DNA of 64,000 nt from Actinomycetes bacterium. Lineage in GTDB: Bacteria > Actinomycetota > Actinomycetes > Mycobacteriales > Mycobacteriaceae. Shown here one piece after another: positions 36,722 to 45,053 of this stretch. Location: the NCBI GenBank assembly GCA_023461275.1, contig JAEYMI010000022.1, positions 1 to 64,000 of the forward strand. The letters run 5' to 3'. Numbering within the stretch: the first letter of the stretch is position 1; each line of letters begins with the position of its first letter. The notes under the pieces were generated by a model. That model worked only from the letters and a program-made list of their open reading frames with translations, had not been told where the DNA came from and ran no database searches. Made by a program: the position numbers and the translations under genes.

Positions 36722-37462
36722 ATGCCGTCTTCGCTGATCACGGACGCATTAGGGCAACCCGACGATGCGTCTCAAGAACCCGCACGCAACCCCGACACCT
36801 TGCCGTCCACCGCAGACCCGAGCGGCGAGTGCCCTCGGTGCGGACGAGTGAGTAATTTCCATGTGGGAGTGACACTCCCCCTCGTCTTGCGATCTTCGTC
36901 ATTCAGTGATTCCCCATTCACACGCGAGCGCGGAGTTGAGCTTGTCTGTCAAGGCTGCGGCGACTCGACCATTGTGATCGAGGAATCGCCGGGCGGTCCC
37001 TTCAGCAGATTTCGGCCGACATTCTGGTACCCGAAGCCAGGGCACCTGCAGGACACAACTGATGTGCCGGACCCGATTGCGGGAGCGTTCGACGAAGGCG
37101 CACGGTGCGTGAGTGTCGACGCCCCAAATGCCGCAGTTGCTATGTTTCGCAACGCACTCGCTCAAATCGTGCAAGACAAAGGCAGCGAAGAAGCCAAGAA
37201 GAAGAACACTCTCAACGAGGCGGTACAGCAAATGGTGGCCGACCGCACTCTCCACGACGGCTTCAAGGAATGGGCAGACCACGTTCGAAAGGTCGGCAAC
37301 GCGGGTGCACATCAAGAATCCTGGTCGGAGATACCGATCGACCAAGCTCAAGAATTGTGCGAGCTGGTCAAGCATCTGATCGACACGCTATACATCCAGC
37401 CTGGGCGGGTCAGTCGTGCGATGCCCGCCAGAAAGCGGTCTGCGACCGCTACCGGAGACTGA
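36722..37462 (+). CDS. DUF4145 domain protein
   Basis: About 246 residues from ATG 36722; ATG 36713 in the same frame is an alternative. An N-terminal part with two Cys pairs (GECPRCG, VCQGCG) suggests a zinc ribbon. The C-terminal helical part (about 120-225, PNAAVAMFRNALAQIVQDKG ... HVRKVGNAGAH) matches DUF4145, found in restriction systems and other defence or stress contexts. First cargo gene of the tRNA-Lys island. Confidence 0.75.
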   Translation: MPSSLITDALGQPDDASQEPARNPDTLPSTADPSGECPRCGRVSNFHVGVTLPLVLRSSSFSDSPFTRERGVELVCQGCGDSTIVIEESPGGPFSRFRPTFWYPKPGHLQDTTDVPDPIAGAFDEGARCVSVDAPNAAVAMFRNALAQIVQDKGSEEAKKKNTLNEAVQQMVADRTLHDGFKEWADHVRKVGNAGAHQESWSEIPIDQAQELCELVKHLIDTLYIQPGRVSRAMPARKRSATATGD

Positions 37463-37697
37463 CCACCGTGCGGCCCCGATCCGGATTCGGAACTGCCACA
37501 GGATGACCGAGCGGGGCGCTCTTACCGCCTTCGGCCTCGGAGATGTAGTCGGCGTAAACGTTCAGCGTCGTAACGAAACTCGCGTGCCCGAGCCATTTAG
37601 ACACCTGCATGTAGTGCTCGCCCGCCGACAAACTGTTCGCTGCGGAACTGCGGCGCAGGTCGCGCCAGCGGGACGCACTGTAAGCGACGTGCCGCAA
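37449..37697 (-). pseudogene. C-terminal remnant of a tyrosine integrase
   Basis: About 82 codons. WRDLRRSSAANSLSAGEHY, SKWLGHASFVTTLNVY and ADYI correspond to the end of a phage-type tyrosine recombinase catalytic domain: the Arg of box II, the His of LGHAS and the nucleophilic Tyr are present. The N-terminal and central parts are missing; a stop codon precedes the fragment. It cannot act by itself. It overlaps the DUF4145 gene end by 14 bases and explains the island bounded by tRNA-Lys repeats. Confidence 0.8.
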
Positions 37698-37951
37698 GGA
37701 CCGAGCAGAGCCACAGTCGGCCAGTTATCGGAGCTGATGGGCTCGCTCCGCTTGCATGTGGCGGCGACCCCGTCAGCCTAGGCTTGGCGCCGGGCCCTCC
37801 TGCCGATGTTAAGCGCCTGCCGTTGGCCATCGATCGGTCACATGCTCGCCGGGCCGGTCACGGCGTGTCCCGATAAGACTGGTATCCATCTGGCGGCGAT
37901 GTGACCCTCCCATGCATCTCGCATCCATGCCGCGATAGTCTCCGAGACCTG

Positions 37952-38413
37952 ATGACTCCGAACCCTGGGAAGAAGCAACGCCGACTAGCGGACATGGGTG
38001 TTGAGCCCGCGAGGTTCAAGTTCGAGCGACGCGACGAAGCCGAGCTGATTCTCGACTCTCCCATCCCACTTTCCCCAGAAGGTGACCACCTGCACCTGCG
38101 GCAGTGGTGCTACCGAGGGAAAATTGTCGACTTTGCCATCATGCAGTACCTCACCCCGTCGCATCCCGACAACTCGGGCTCGGATGGTAACTCAGATGTA
38201 GCACGAATAGATACGTCTCACAGCGAGGTGCACAAGCATCAGTACTTTCGGGACGGACGCGAGCAAGTCCGATCTGTGATCAAATCACTACAGGATGCCG
38301 ATAGTCTGGAACATGCCGAGGAGATGATAGATGCATGCTTCGACGCCTGTAACGATGACATGAGCGAGCACTGGGTCGACCATTTGGACACTTGGAGAGG
38401 GGATACGCCATGA
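37952..38413 (+). CDS. Unknown island protein, possible toxin-like
   Basis: About 153 residues from ATG 37952 (an earlier GTG at 37901 is possible). Charged N-terminus, a central strand region (RGKIVDFAIMQYL) and then ARIDTSHSEVHKHQYFRDG, which resembles the histidine-rich core of small TumE/DUF7718-type proteins, some of which are toxins; the resemblance is by eye only. Acidic helical C-terminus. The next gene overlaps its stop (ATGA), so the two products are made together. Confidence 0.55.
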   Translation: MTPNPGKKQRRLADMGVEPARFKFERRDEAELILDSPIPLSPEGDHLHLRQWCYRGKIVDFAIMQYLTPSHPDNSGSDGNSDVARIDTSHSEVHKHQYFRDGREQVRSVIKSLQDADSLEHAEEMIDACFDACNDDMSEHWVDHLDTWRGDTP

Positions 38414-38862
38414 GCGGTAACCACGACCGCATTCGCGGTCGCCTTGCCACCGTGCGGATCTTCACCGCCATGATGCGCAACGACAACTTCCGCCGATCCT
38501 TCGCCGAACGTTCCGGCTGGACCCCAAACTCGCCAATTGTGCCGTGCGAGTCAAACACGCTGTTTGGCGAAGTGTATGAGATGGCCATACCTGCCCTCGA
38601 TGAGTCCGGCGCCACCGTTGCAGCGATCCCAGTGCTGGCGATGACGCCACAGACGGACGACTCCGACGACAAACTAACACTGTCATTGACTGTTGTGAGT
38701 CTACGAAAGCACGTTAGCGGAGAAGCGACCCCTGAGGATGCAATCGACATCGACAGCATCAGCCACGAGGTCACAATGGCACAGGTCTGTGAAACTCTTG
38801 CGCCAGCCAAGAAGTGGGACATATCTGACTGCGTGGCGCCGACGTCAACGACCGGTGCCTGA
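38410..38862 (+). CDS. Unknown island protein coupled to the previous gene
   Basis: 150 residues, ATG overlapping the stop of the preceding gene. N-terminal helix NHDRIRGRLATVRIFTAMMRNDNFRRSF, then strand-rich sequence and an acidic stretch (QTDDSDDK). No family or DNA-binding motif recognised. The close coupling and the island setting suggest a two-component module such as toxin-antitoxin or toxin-immunity; this is inference. Confidence 0.6.
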   Translation: MSGNHDRIRGRLATVRIFTAMMRNDNFRRSFAERSGWTPNSPIVPCESNTLFGEVYEMAIPALDESGATVAAIPVLAMTPQTDDSDDKLTLSLTVVSLRKHVSGEATPEDAIDIDSISHEVTMAQVCETLAPAKKWDISDCVAPTSTTGA

Positions 38863-39401
38863 GCTCGTGTAGTTAGGGCGCGTCGCATCGTTCAGATCGT
38901 CTTCGAACCGGTCCGATACATGATGTTCAGTGTCATCGACGCCTGAACGCGCAGAACATCCGCTGCGCGTTCAGGACGCTCGCATCGCTGACGCGCCATA
39001 GGTCGTGCGGTGTGAACCTTCGAAGGACAGCTCGAATCTATACGCGCCGATCGAACTAACCATGATATGCTGGCGTCTTTGACCCGTATCGGATTTTGAC
39101 CTCGTTCGCTCGGGAACAGCAGTCCACCCTTTCAGCCCTGCCAAGTTCGCGACGTCGGTGCACCGATGCCTGAACATCCCACATCGACGTCTGATGGAAT
39201 CCAACGCGGACGTCCATCCACCACAGCAGATGAACGTCAGGACCAGGATCAGCCCCCAATGATGTCGCCTGCAGCGTCAACGAGCGCTTCCGACCCGCGC
39301 GGTACCGAGAGGGGGCACCACGCAGGCAGCGATGTCGGGTGTTCATTTGGCGTAATCCGCTTTACCCGCGACGGATCCGAAAGCAAAAGTAGGATCCGAG
39401 A
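38863..39401. other. Island right end and gap before the FUSC gene
   Basis: 539 bases with no convincing gene. It holds a perfect hairpin (38942-38975), the right 17-base att repeat (39305-39321) and, after it, the chromosomal upstream region of the FUSC gene. The short frames here lack ribosome sites. Confidence 0.6.
38942..38975 (+). terminator. Hairpin after the island gene pair
   Basis: CCTGAACGCGCAG and CTGCGCGTTCAGG form a perfect 13-bp stem with an 8-base loop, 79 bases after the last island gene. No T tract. Confidence 0.5.
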
Positions 39402-41597
39402 GTGGCTGTGCAGAATTCGCAATCTTCGATACTCAAATCACTTCGGGTGTACGACCCGGGCCACACCTGGCTGATTTACGCGACGTCGACGACGATCGCG
39501 ACGGCGTTGGGGATTCTGGTTGCCCATTTCGTCATCGCAGCCACCCACGGACCCGACATCCTGCTGGTGACCGGCGGCATCATCGGCATGGTCGCATTCG
39601 GCGCGACCGGTGACGTCACCGCGAAGGCCCGCTGGCTGACGTCGGTGACCGTGATCGTCCCGGCGCTGGCCGCAGCAGCTCTGGCCGTCGTCCTGACGCA
39701 TCACTCCCCCGCCGAGATCGTCGTAGCGGTGCCACTGGCCGGATTCGGCATCTGGGTACGACGATTCGGTTGGCGCGGCCTGGCCGTGGGTGGCGTCGTC
39801 TTCTTCGCCTACCTGATGGCGATCTTGGCCATGCGCGAGCCCGGGGCGAACATGCATCAGATCCTCCTCGTCGTCGGAGGCGCGCTTGCCTGCGGTGTGT
39901 TTCTGCGGACGGTGATGCTGATCGAGTTCCCGACACGTCGACTACGGCTTCACCTTCGCCAGTTTCGGGCGTCGTGCGCCGAAGCACTCGAGCGATCCCA
40001 ACGACCCGGAACCGACGCCGAGATGCTGGTGCCGGTAAGCCACCTGCCCGACCTCACGCTGGCCATGGACGGATGGCTCCACCAGTTCGACGTCACATCG
40101 CTCGGCGTGGACCCGAACAAGCTGCGCCGCAGTATGTTCGACGCACAGAGCGCAACCGAGCTCGCATGCGAACAACTGCAGTCGCTGACGAGAGCCGGCG
40201 TCGATCCGCATGCCGATCCCACCCTCTCCGACGTCCTCGACACGCTGATGGCACTTGTCCGCGGCGAGCCGTCGAGCCACGACGCCACCGCTGCAGAAGC
40301 CCTGGCACGCTCGACGATCGCCACGGTCGATCCGTCGACTCCGCTCGGCCTGGCAACACTTTTCGTGTCCCGCGCGGTACTGGCACATCTCGACGTCGAC
40401 GACGCAGCACACGCCGATCCCAAGCCTGCCGGCCCCAACCCTGCCGATCCCGACCTCGCTGACCCCGACCCGGCCGAAACCGCTCCACCCCAACCTGATT
40501 CGACCGATACAGACATCCCGCACCCGGCCACGCACGCCGCCACCGACACTGCGGCCGTCGTGCGGTGGTGGGATCACATGCGGCCCACCTCCCGGATGGC
40601 CATTCAGGTGATGGCAGCGACGGCGATCGCAGCGGGTGTGGGACAGGCGATGGCGGCCGGACGCTGGTATTGGGCGGTGATGACGACGTTCATCGTGTTC
40701 ATGACCGCCGCAACCCGGGCCGACGTCCTGACGAAATCGTCATGGCGCGTAATCGGAACCGTGGTGGGGGTCGCGTTCGGTGCGGTGGTGGCAATCCTGC
40801 TCGTCGGTCACCCGCTCCCGCTGTCCATCCTCTTCCTGGTCTGCGTGTTCTTCGGCTACTACTATCAGGGCTCCAATAACGGCATTCCCACCATCTTCTT
40901 CACCGTTCAGTTCGCGGTCATCTACGCGCTCTTGGGTTTCCATAACTGGACCCTGGCCTTCGTTCGGCTCGACGAAACCATCGTGGGCGCGATCATCGGC
41001 GTGATCTGCGCCTACCTCGTCACGTCGAAACGATCCGATGGCGCGGTGGCCGCCAGCGTCGACAAATACTTTGCGGCACTTGATCATCTGATCACCTCCT
41101 GCGGTGACGCACAGACCACCGCGAATCAGACGCAACCTGTCGTCGACGCGGCGATCACTCTCGACAACGCGCATCAGGCGGTCCGCTCGACGCTGTCGAA
41201 CATGGCGGCGGCGATGCTCGTCGGGACCGGCGCACGACGCCGCGCTCGGTCAGTGCACCTCGACCGCCTCACGCGAAGTGCGCACGTGCTGGCGCAGACA
41301 TCGGCTGCGCTGTCTGCCGACCCATCACTGGTGTACACCGGGTCCGATGCCGAAGTGGTGCGGACTGCGGTCCGTCGGCTGCGAGACGACGCCGAGGACC
41401 TCCATCAGATCTATCTGGAACGACAACCCGCGGCCCCCGCCGAACCACGTGAATCGTTGGCGCAGTTGCTCAGTGGCGTCGACGCGCGACCGGACACCCC
41501 CCGCGGGGCAGGCGTCGCGGCGTCGGTCCGACTGGACCATCTCCTCCGAACGCTTCCGGACACCGTCGCCGCTCCCGCTCTTTCCAGCCGGGAATAA
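39402..41597 (+). CDS. FUSC-family (aromatic acid exporter-like) membrane protein
   Basis: 731 residues, GTG start. Two hydrophobic blocks (about 20-170 and 400-545), each followed by a soluble helical region, give the twofold layout of FUSC/YccS/AaeB-type transporters. Between the halves lies a linker rich in Asp-Pro repeats (about residues 345-380). Substrate unknown; relatives export aromatic acids or other toxic anions. It begins 80 bases after the right end of the tRNA-Lys island, so insertion has replaced its older upstream region. Confidence 0.8.
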   Translation: MAVQNSQSSILKSLRVYDPGHTWLIYATSTTIATALGILVAHFVIAATHGPDILLVTGGIIGMVAFGATGDVTAKARWLTSVTVIVPALAAAALAVVLTHHSPAEIVVAVPLAGFGIWVRRFGWRGLAVGGVVFFAYLMAILAMREPGANMHQILLVVGGALACGVFLRTVMLIEFPTRRLRLHLRQFRASCAEALERSQRPGTDAEMLVPVSHLPDLTLAMDGWLHQFDVTSLGVDPNKLRRSMFDAQSATELACEQLQSLTRAGVDPHADPTLSDVLDTLMALVRGEPSSHDATAAEALARSTIATVDPSTPLGLATLFVSRAVLAHLDVDDAAHADPKPAGPNPADPDLADPDPAETAPPQPDSTDTDIPHPATHAATDTAAVVRWWDHMRPTSRMAIQVMAATAIAAGVGQAMAAGRWYWAVMTTFIVFMTAATRADVLTKSSWRVIGTVVGVAFGAVVAILLVGHPLPLSILFLVCVFFGYYYQGSNNGIPTIFFTVQFAVIYALLGFHNWTLAFVRLDETIVGAIIGVICAYLVTSKRSDGAVAASVDKYFAALDHLITSCGDAQTTANQTQPVVDAAITLDNAHQAVRSTLSNMAAAMLVGTGARRRARSVHLDRLTRSAHVLAQTSAALSADPSLVYTGSDAEVVRTAVRRLRDDAEDLHQIYLERQPAAPAEPRESLAQLLSGVDARPDTPRGAGVAASVRLDHLLRTLPDTVAAPALSSRE

Positions 41598-41693
41598 GCT
41601 GCTCGGAGACGTGACAGCGCAGTCACTTGTGCTCGCAGCGATCGCGCGGCCGGCATTCAGGGTCCTTCCAGCTGAGGTCGCCATGATCGACCC

Positions 41694-43172
41694 ATGACTG
41701 CTGTGACCGAGCCGCCTGCGCTGACCCACCCGCCTGCCGTGTCAGGCCCGCAGGCCGATGACGCCTCGTCCGAGCCGACCTCGGGCCGCAGTGTTCCGCG
41801 CTGGCTTCGATGGGCCGTGATCGGCGCGATCCTCACGGTCGGCTTGGTGATCCGGTATCAGTTCGTCGACGTCACCACGATGGACTACAGCAATTTCATC
41901 AGTCGGTGGTATTCGACGCTCGACGAGCAGGGGTTCTCGGCCTTCAAAACCAGGTTCGCCGACTACAACTATCCCTACCTGTATCTGCTCTGGATGTTGA
42001 CGGTGACCCACATACCGTCGCTGATCGGAGCCAAGGCGCTGTCGGTGGCCTTCGACGTCGTGTTGGCGTTCTTCGCATATCGGATTGTGGCGCTTCGGTC
42101 GCCGAGTTTCTGGATTCGCGCACTGGCGTTCGGGCTGATCTTCTTGCTGCCCTCGGTGATTGCCAACAGTTCCTACTGGGGGCAGGCGGACGCGATCTAC
42201 TCCGCGTGCGCCCTGGGCGGGGTGTACTTCTTGCTGCGCAGCGATCCGATCACTCGCGGCAACGCGATCTGGGCATGCGTATTCTTCGGTCTGGCAATTA
42301 GTTTCAAACTACAGGCCGTCTTCGTTGTGCCGATTCTATTGTGGCTGTTGGTTCGTCGGGCCATTCCGTGGTACTCACTGCTGGCGATCCCGGCGGTCTT
42401 CGTGGCGCTGGAGGTGCCGGCGATCGTCGCCGGCGCGCCGGTGAGTACTGCACTGTCGGTCTACCTGGATCAGACCGACTCATACAAGTCGCTGACGCTT
42501 GGCGCGGCCAATCTGTATCAGCTCATTCCGATTTCGGGCGACGTCAGCTGGCTCGCGCACCTGGGGATCGCAGCGGCTGCGACCGTCATCCTGGCGTTCC
42601 TCGGCTGGTCGGTCTATAAACGCCCTCCGGTGACCCGCGAGACGATCCTCGTCGTCGCCACCGCGAGCGCAGTGATCGTGCCATTCCTCCTGCCGTCGAT
42701 GCACGAACGCTACTTCTACACAGCCGAGATCCTGACTGTAGTGATGGCGTTCTACCTTCCGATGCGCTACTGGATCATCCCAATCCTGGTGCAGGCAGCC
42801 GCGATTGGCGTCTACCACTCCTCGCTCAGTGGCGAACAAGGACACGGGGGCATGCCAGGACAGGGTGGCGGTCTCCGACCCCAGGGCGACCCGGGTGGTG
42901 CCACACCCCCGCAGGGCGGTCAGGGTCAGGCCGGTTGGGGCCACGGCGCAGGCGGCCCGGGTGGTCAGGGTGGTCAGGGCGGTCAAGGCGGGGGCCCGGG
43001 TGGTCATTCAGGCGGAATGCCGGGTTCGACGAGCGGTTACAGCTCGGGACGTGGCGATGCCGTACTGAGCGTCTACGCCGCGTTCATGGCCGCGGCCGCG
43101 CTCGGGATGATCGCGACGGTCGTGAGTCGATTGCGCGAGGCCTGGCCGGATCGTCGCCCAGACACGCTCTGA
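41694..43172 (+). CDS. GT-C-like polytopic glycosyltransferase/mannosyltransferase with Gly/Gln-rich loop
   Basis: 492 residues and about 11 helices. The first periplasmic loop after TM1 carries TTMDYSNFISRWY, with the acidic residue typical of GT-C enzymes, and NSSYWGQADAIYS, PFLLPSMHERYFY are shared with the GT87/ArnT-like membrane glycosyltransferases that use polyprenyl-phosphate sugars. Between the last two helices is an insertion at about 384-455 built from Gly-Gly-Gln and Gly-Pro repeats. A cell-envelope role is likely; donor and acceptor are unknown. Confidence 0.72.
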   Translation: MTAVTEPPALTHPPAVSGPQADDASSEPTSGRSVPRWLRWAVIGAILTVGLVIRYQFVDVTTMDYSNFISRWYSTLDEQGFSAFKTRFADYNYPYLYLLWMLTVTHIPSLIGAKALSVAFDVVLAFFAYRIVALRSPSFWIRALAFGLIFLLPSVIANSSYWGQADAIYSACALGGVYFLLRSDPITRGNAIWACVFFGLAISFKLQAVFVVPILLWLLVRRAIPWYSLLAIPAVFVALEVPAIVAGAPVSTALSVYLDQTDSYKSLTLGAANLYQLIPISGDVSWLAHLGIAAAATVILAFLGWSVYKRPPVTRETILVVATASAVIVPFLLPSMHERYFYTAEILTVVMAFYLPMRYWIIPILVQAAAIGVYHSSLSGEQGHGGMPGQGGGLRPQGDPGGATPPQGGQGQAGWGHGAGGPGGQGGQGGQGGGPGGHSGGMPGSTSGYSSGRGDAVLSVYAAFMAAAALGMIATVVSRLREAWPDRRPDTL

Positions 43173-43188
43173 GGTCTACGCTGCACCC

Positions 43189-43545
43189 ATGGAAGTACTA
43201 CGCCATGTAATAGTTCTGGTGCATCTCGTCGGCTTCGCCATGACGCTTGGCGCGTGGATCGTCGAACTGACCGCGCGTCGACTTCGTTTCACCAGGCTGA
43301 TGGACTACGGCCTGCTGGTGATGCTGGTCTCCGGAGTGATTCTGGCGCTCCCGTGGCCCGAGGGTTTCTCCCCCAACTACGTCAAGATCGGCGTCAAGTT
43401 GGCCATCCTCATCGTCCTCGGCGGCGTCCTCGGCATGGGCAGCGCGCGGCAGCGTCGAACCGGCGAAGCAGTCCCGGCGCCACTGTTCTACGCCGCAGGG
43501 CTGTTGACCTTGGCCGCAGCCGCGATCGCGGTCATCTGGCGCTGA
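43189..43545 (+). CDS. Small membrane protein
   Basis: 118 residues, four hydrophobic helices (MEVLRHVIVLVHLVGFAMTLGAW at the start), resembling the actinobacterial family of small Fe-S-protein-like or DUF2269-type membrane proteins; no firm family. It follows the glycosyltransferase by 16 bases and may share its message. Confidence 0.65.
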   Translation: MEVLRHVIVLVHLVGFAMTLGAWIVELTARRLRFTRLMDYGLLVMLVSGVILALPWPEGFSPNYVKIGVKLAILIVLGGVLGMGSARQRRTGEAVPAPLFYAAGLLTLAAAAIAVIWR

Positions 43546-43576
43546 GCCGACGCCTCACAGAGCCGACGAGGGTCGG

Positions 43577-43918
43577 TCACGTCGGCGGCGGCAAGGTGAC
43601 CACCGGGCACGGATAGGTGGCGCCGGGCGGGTCACACTCGACGTAGGCGCACACACCGCCGGAGTTGAATTGACTGCATTGCATGACCGGCGGCACCCCG
43701 TCGAACTCCGGGCCACCACCGGCCCGCAACGTGATGGTCACCGAATCGATCGAATCAGCTTCCACATCAACGTATTTCGACAGGATCGCGTTCACTTCCA
43801 ATAACGCCTCGATGGCCTCGGCCCGCAACACCCGCACCCGGTCGCGGTCACTCTCCGATACCGGAACGCCATCCTCGCTCGGTGTCTGCACCGCGCCACG
43901 CTCATCTCCACAACACAT
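43577..43918 (-). CDS. Small cysteine-containing protein of unknown function
   Basis: 113 residues from ATG 43918, with CGGAG 6 bases upstream; the frame extends to 43972. CCG at the N-terminus, a helical middle (LRAEAIEALLEVNAILSKYV) and a C-terminal part with C at QCSQ, GVCAYVECDPPG and YPCP. No signal peptide. Unrecognised. Confidence 0.6.
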   Translation of the reverse strand: MCCGDERGAVQTPSEDGVPVSESDRDRVRVLRAEAIEALLEVNAILSKYVDVEADSIDSVTITLRAGGGPEFDGVPPVMQCSQFNSGGVCAYVECDPPGATYPCPVVTLPPPT

Positions 43919-44062
43919 GATTTCTCCGATCGACGATTCTTCCGATCGCCCACATGCGGGGCCTCCCAACAAGAATGGCGCACGCCGGTTACGGTCGCGG
44001 CCCGAACGTCGATTTCTGTCGGTTGATCAATCGATAGCGCTCATCGCGCGGCAGAACCGAGA

Positions 44063-44803
44063 TCACCGGTGCACGGCGATCTCCGATCCGAGCATGTAGC
44101 CGGGTGCCAACGGGAGGGTATCGCCGCTCCAAAAGCGGCCCGGGTCAAACCAATTGGAGTCCTTGTCGTCGGAGACCAGCCCGATTTCGGTGTAGGTGAT
44201 CGCGACAACCTCGGCGCAGTACGCAGCCTGCAGGGTGGCTCGGTGCGCCTGGCGTTCGGCTCGACGTCGTCGTACGAGTTTCTCCAGCGGCGGAATACCT
44301 CGGACGACGTCGACGCTGCTGGGCACCCGCCCGCGGAACCACCGGCCGGCCAGTTTCGCCGACGGCGGGAACGGCGTGCCGTCAAGGCGTGCGATCACCC
44401 GCAGCAACGCATCCTCCTGCTCACGGGTCACGTCGGGCGTGAGCTGCCGCAGCCAACAGTCCTGACCGTAGCGATCCATCCACTGCAGCACCGCCTCTCG
44501 GCCGTCGTGCAACTGAACGCCACGGTGATGGCTGCCGGTCCACATGTCGAGCAGCTTGTCGCCCATCTCGGCGTGCCACAGCAGTGGCGGCAGGTCGTCG
44601 ATGCCGACGGTCATCGCGACATGATTGACCGGCGCGTTGGTCAGCGTTTGAATGGCCCGATCCGGACCCGAGCGTCCTCGGAACAGCCAGACGTCGCCGG
44701 TACGGGTGGCCTCGAGCGCTTCGTCGAGGCTGATGCCATCCCGACCGACCCCATCGCGATCGCCGCCACCCCGATCACCATCGCGGTTCCTGAGCAGTGC
44801 CAT
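44063..44803 (-). CDS. Permuted papain-like (YiiX/NlpC-type) protein
   Basis: 246 residues from ATG 44803. The order His-then-Cys marks a circularly permuted papain fold: TGDVWLFRGRSG and NHVAMTVG (His) in the first half and AAYCAEVVAITY (Cys) near the end. Such enzymes act on amides or thioesters of lipids or peptides. No signal peptide. Divergent from the small membrane protein at 44871. Confidence 0.65.
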   Translation of the reverse strand: MALLRNRDGDRGGGDRDGVGRDGISLDEALEATRTGDVWLFRGRSGPDRAIQTLTNAPVNHVAMTVGIDDLPPLLWHAEMGDKLLDMWTGSHHRGVQLHDGREAVLQWMDRYGQDCWLRQLTPDVTREQEDALLRVIARLDGTPFPPSAKLAGRWFRGRVPSSVDVVRGIPPLEKLVRRRRAERQAHRATLQAAYCAEVVAITYTEIGLVSDDKDSNWFDPGRFWSGDTLPLAPGYMLGSEIAVHR

Positions 44804-44870
44804 CAGCAGATCGTAGTCAGCGGTTCCCGGTCGGTGCCCTCCAGCGCGTTGCACGCTCTAGGCTCAGGTC

Positions 44871-45053
44871 ATGCGCAACGCGTGGAAGTGGATCGGGCTG
44901 GCCGGCGCGGTCGGGGTCGCCGCGGGCGGCGTTCTGGTGGCCCGCGACCAGCGACAACGCACCGCCTACACCGCCGACGACGTCCGCGAACGGCTCCACG
45001 CCCGCTATGCGCAAGCGCAATCCAGAGCAGCGTCGGAGTCGCCTGACCGATGA
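44871..45053 (+). CDS. Small membrane-anchored protein
   Basis: 60 residues: an N-terminal hydrophobic helix (WIGLAGAVGVAAGGVLVA) and a charged helical tail. It overlaps the start of the PHP gene by four bases (ATGA), so it is coupled to it. Similar tiny genes precede PHP proteins in related genomes, as far as I recall; function unknown. Confidence 0.65.
   Translation: MRNAWKWIGLAGAVGVAAGGVLVARDQRQRTAYTADDVRERLHARYAQAQSRAASESPDR

Larger units (their letters stand above)
36578..39321. mobile_element. Small decayed genomic island in tRNA-Lys
   Basis: Bounded by exact 17-base direct repeats CCGAGAGGGGGCACCAC at 36578-36594 (tRNA-Lys 3' end) and 39305-39321. Inside are a DUF4145 gene, the C-terminal remnant of a tyrosine integrase and two coupled unknown genes. 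GC is lower and codon use more mixed than outside. The layout is that of an integrated element that has lost most of its integrase. Confidence 0.8.

Noticed and set aside
44069..45046. 325-codon plus-strand frame
   Set aside because: It is antisense to the papain-like gene and overlaps two genes with clear starts and couplings.
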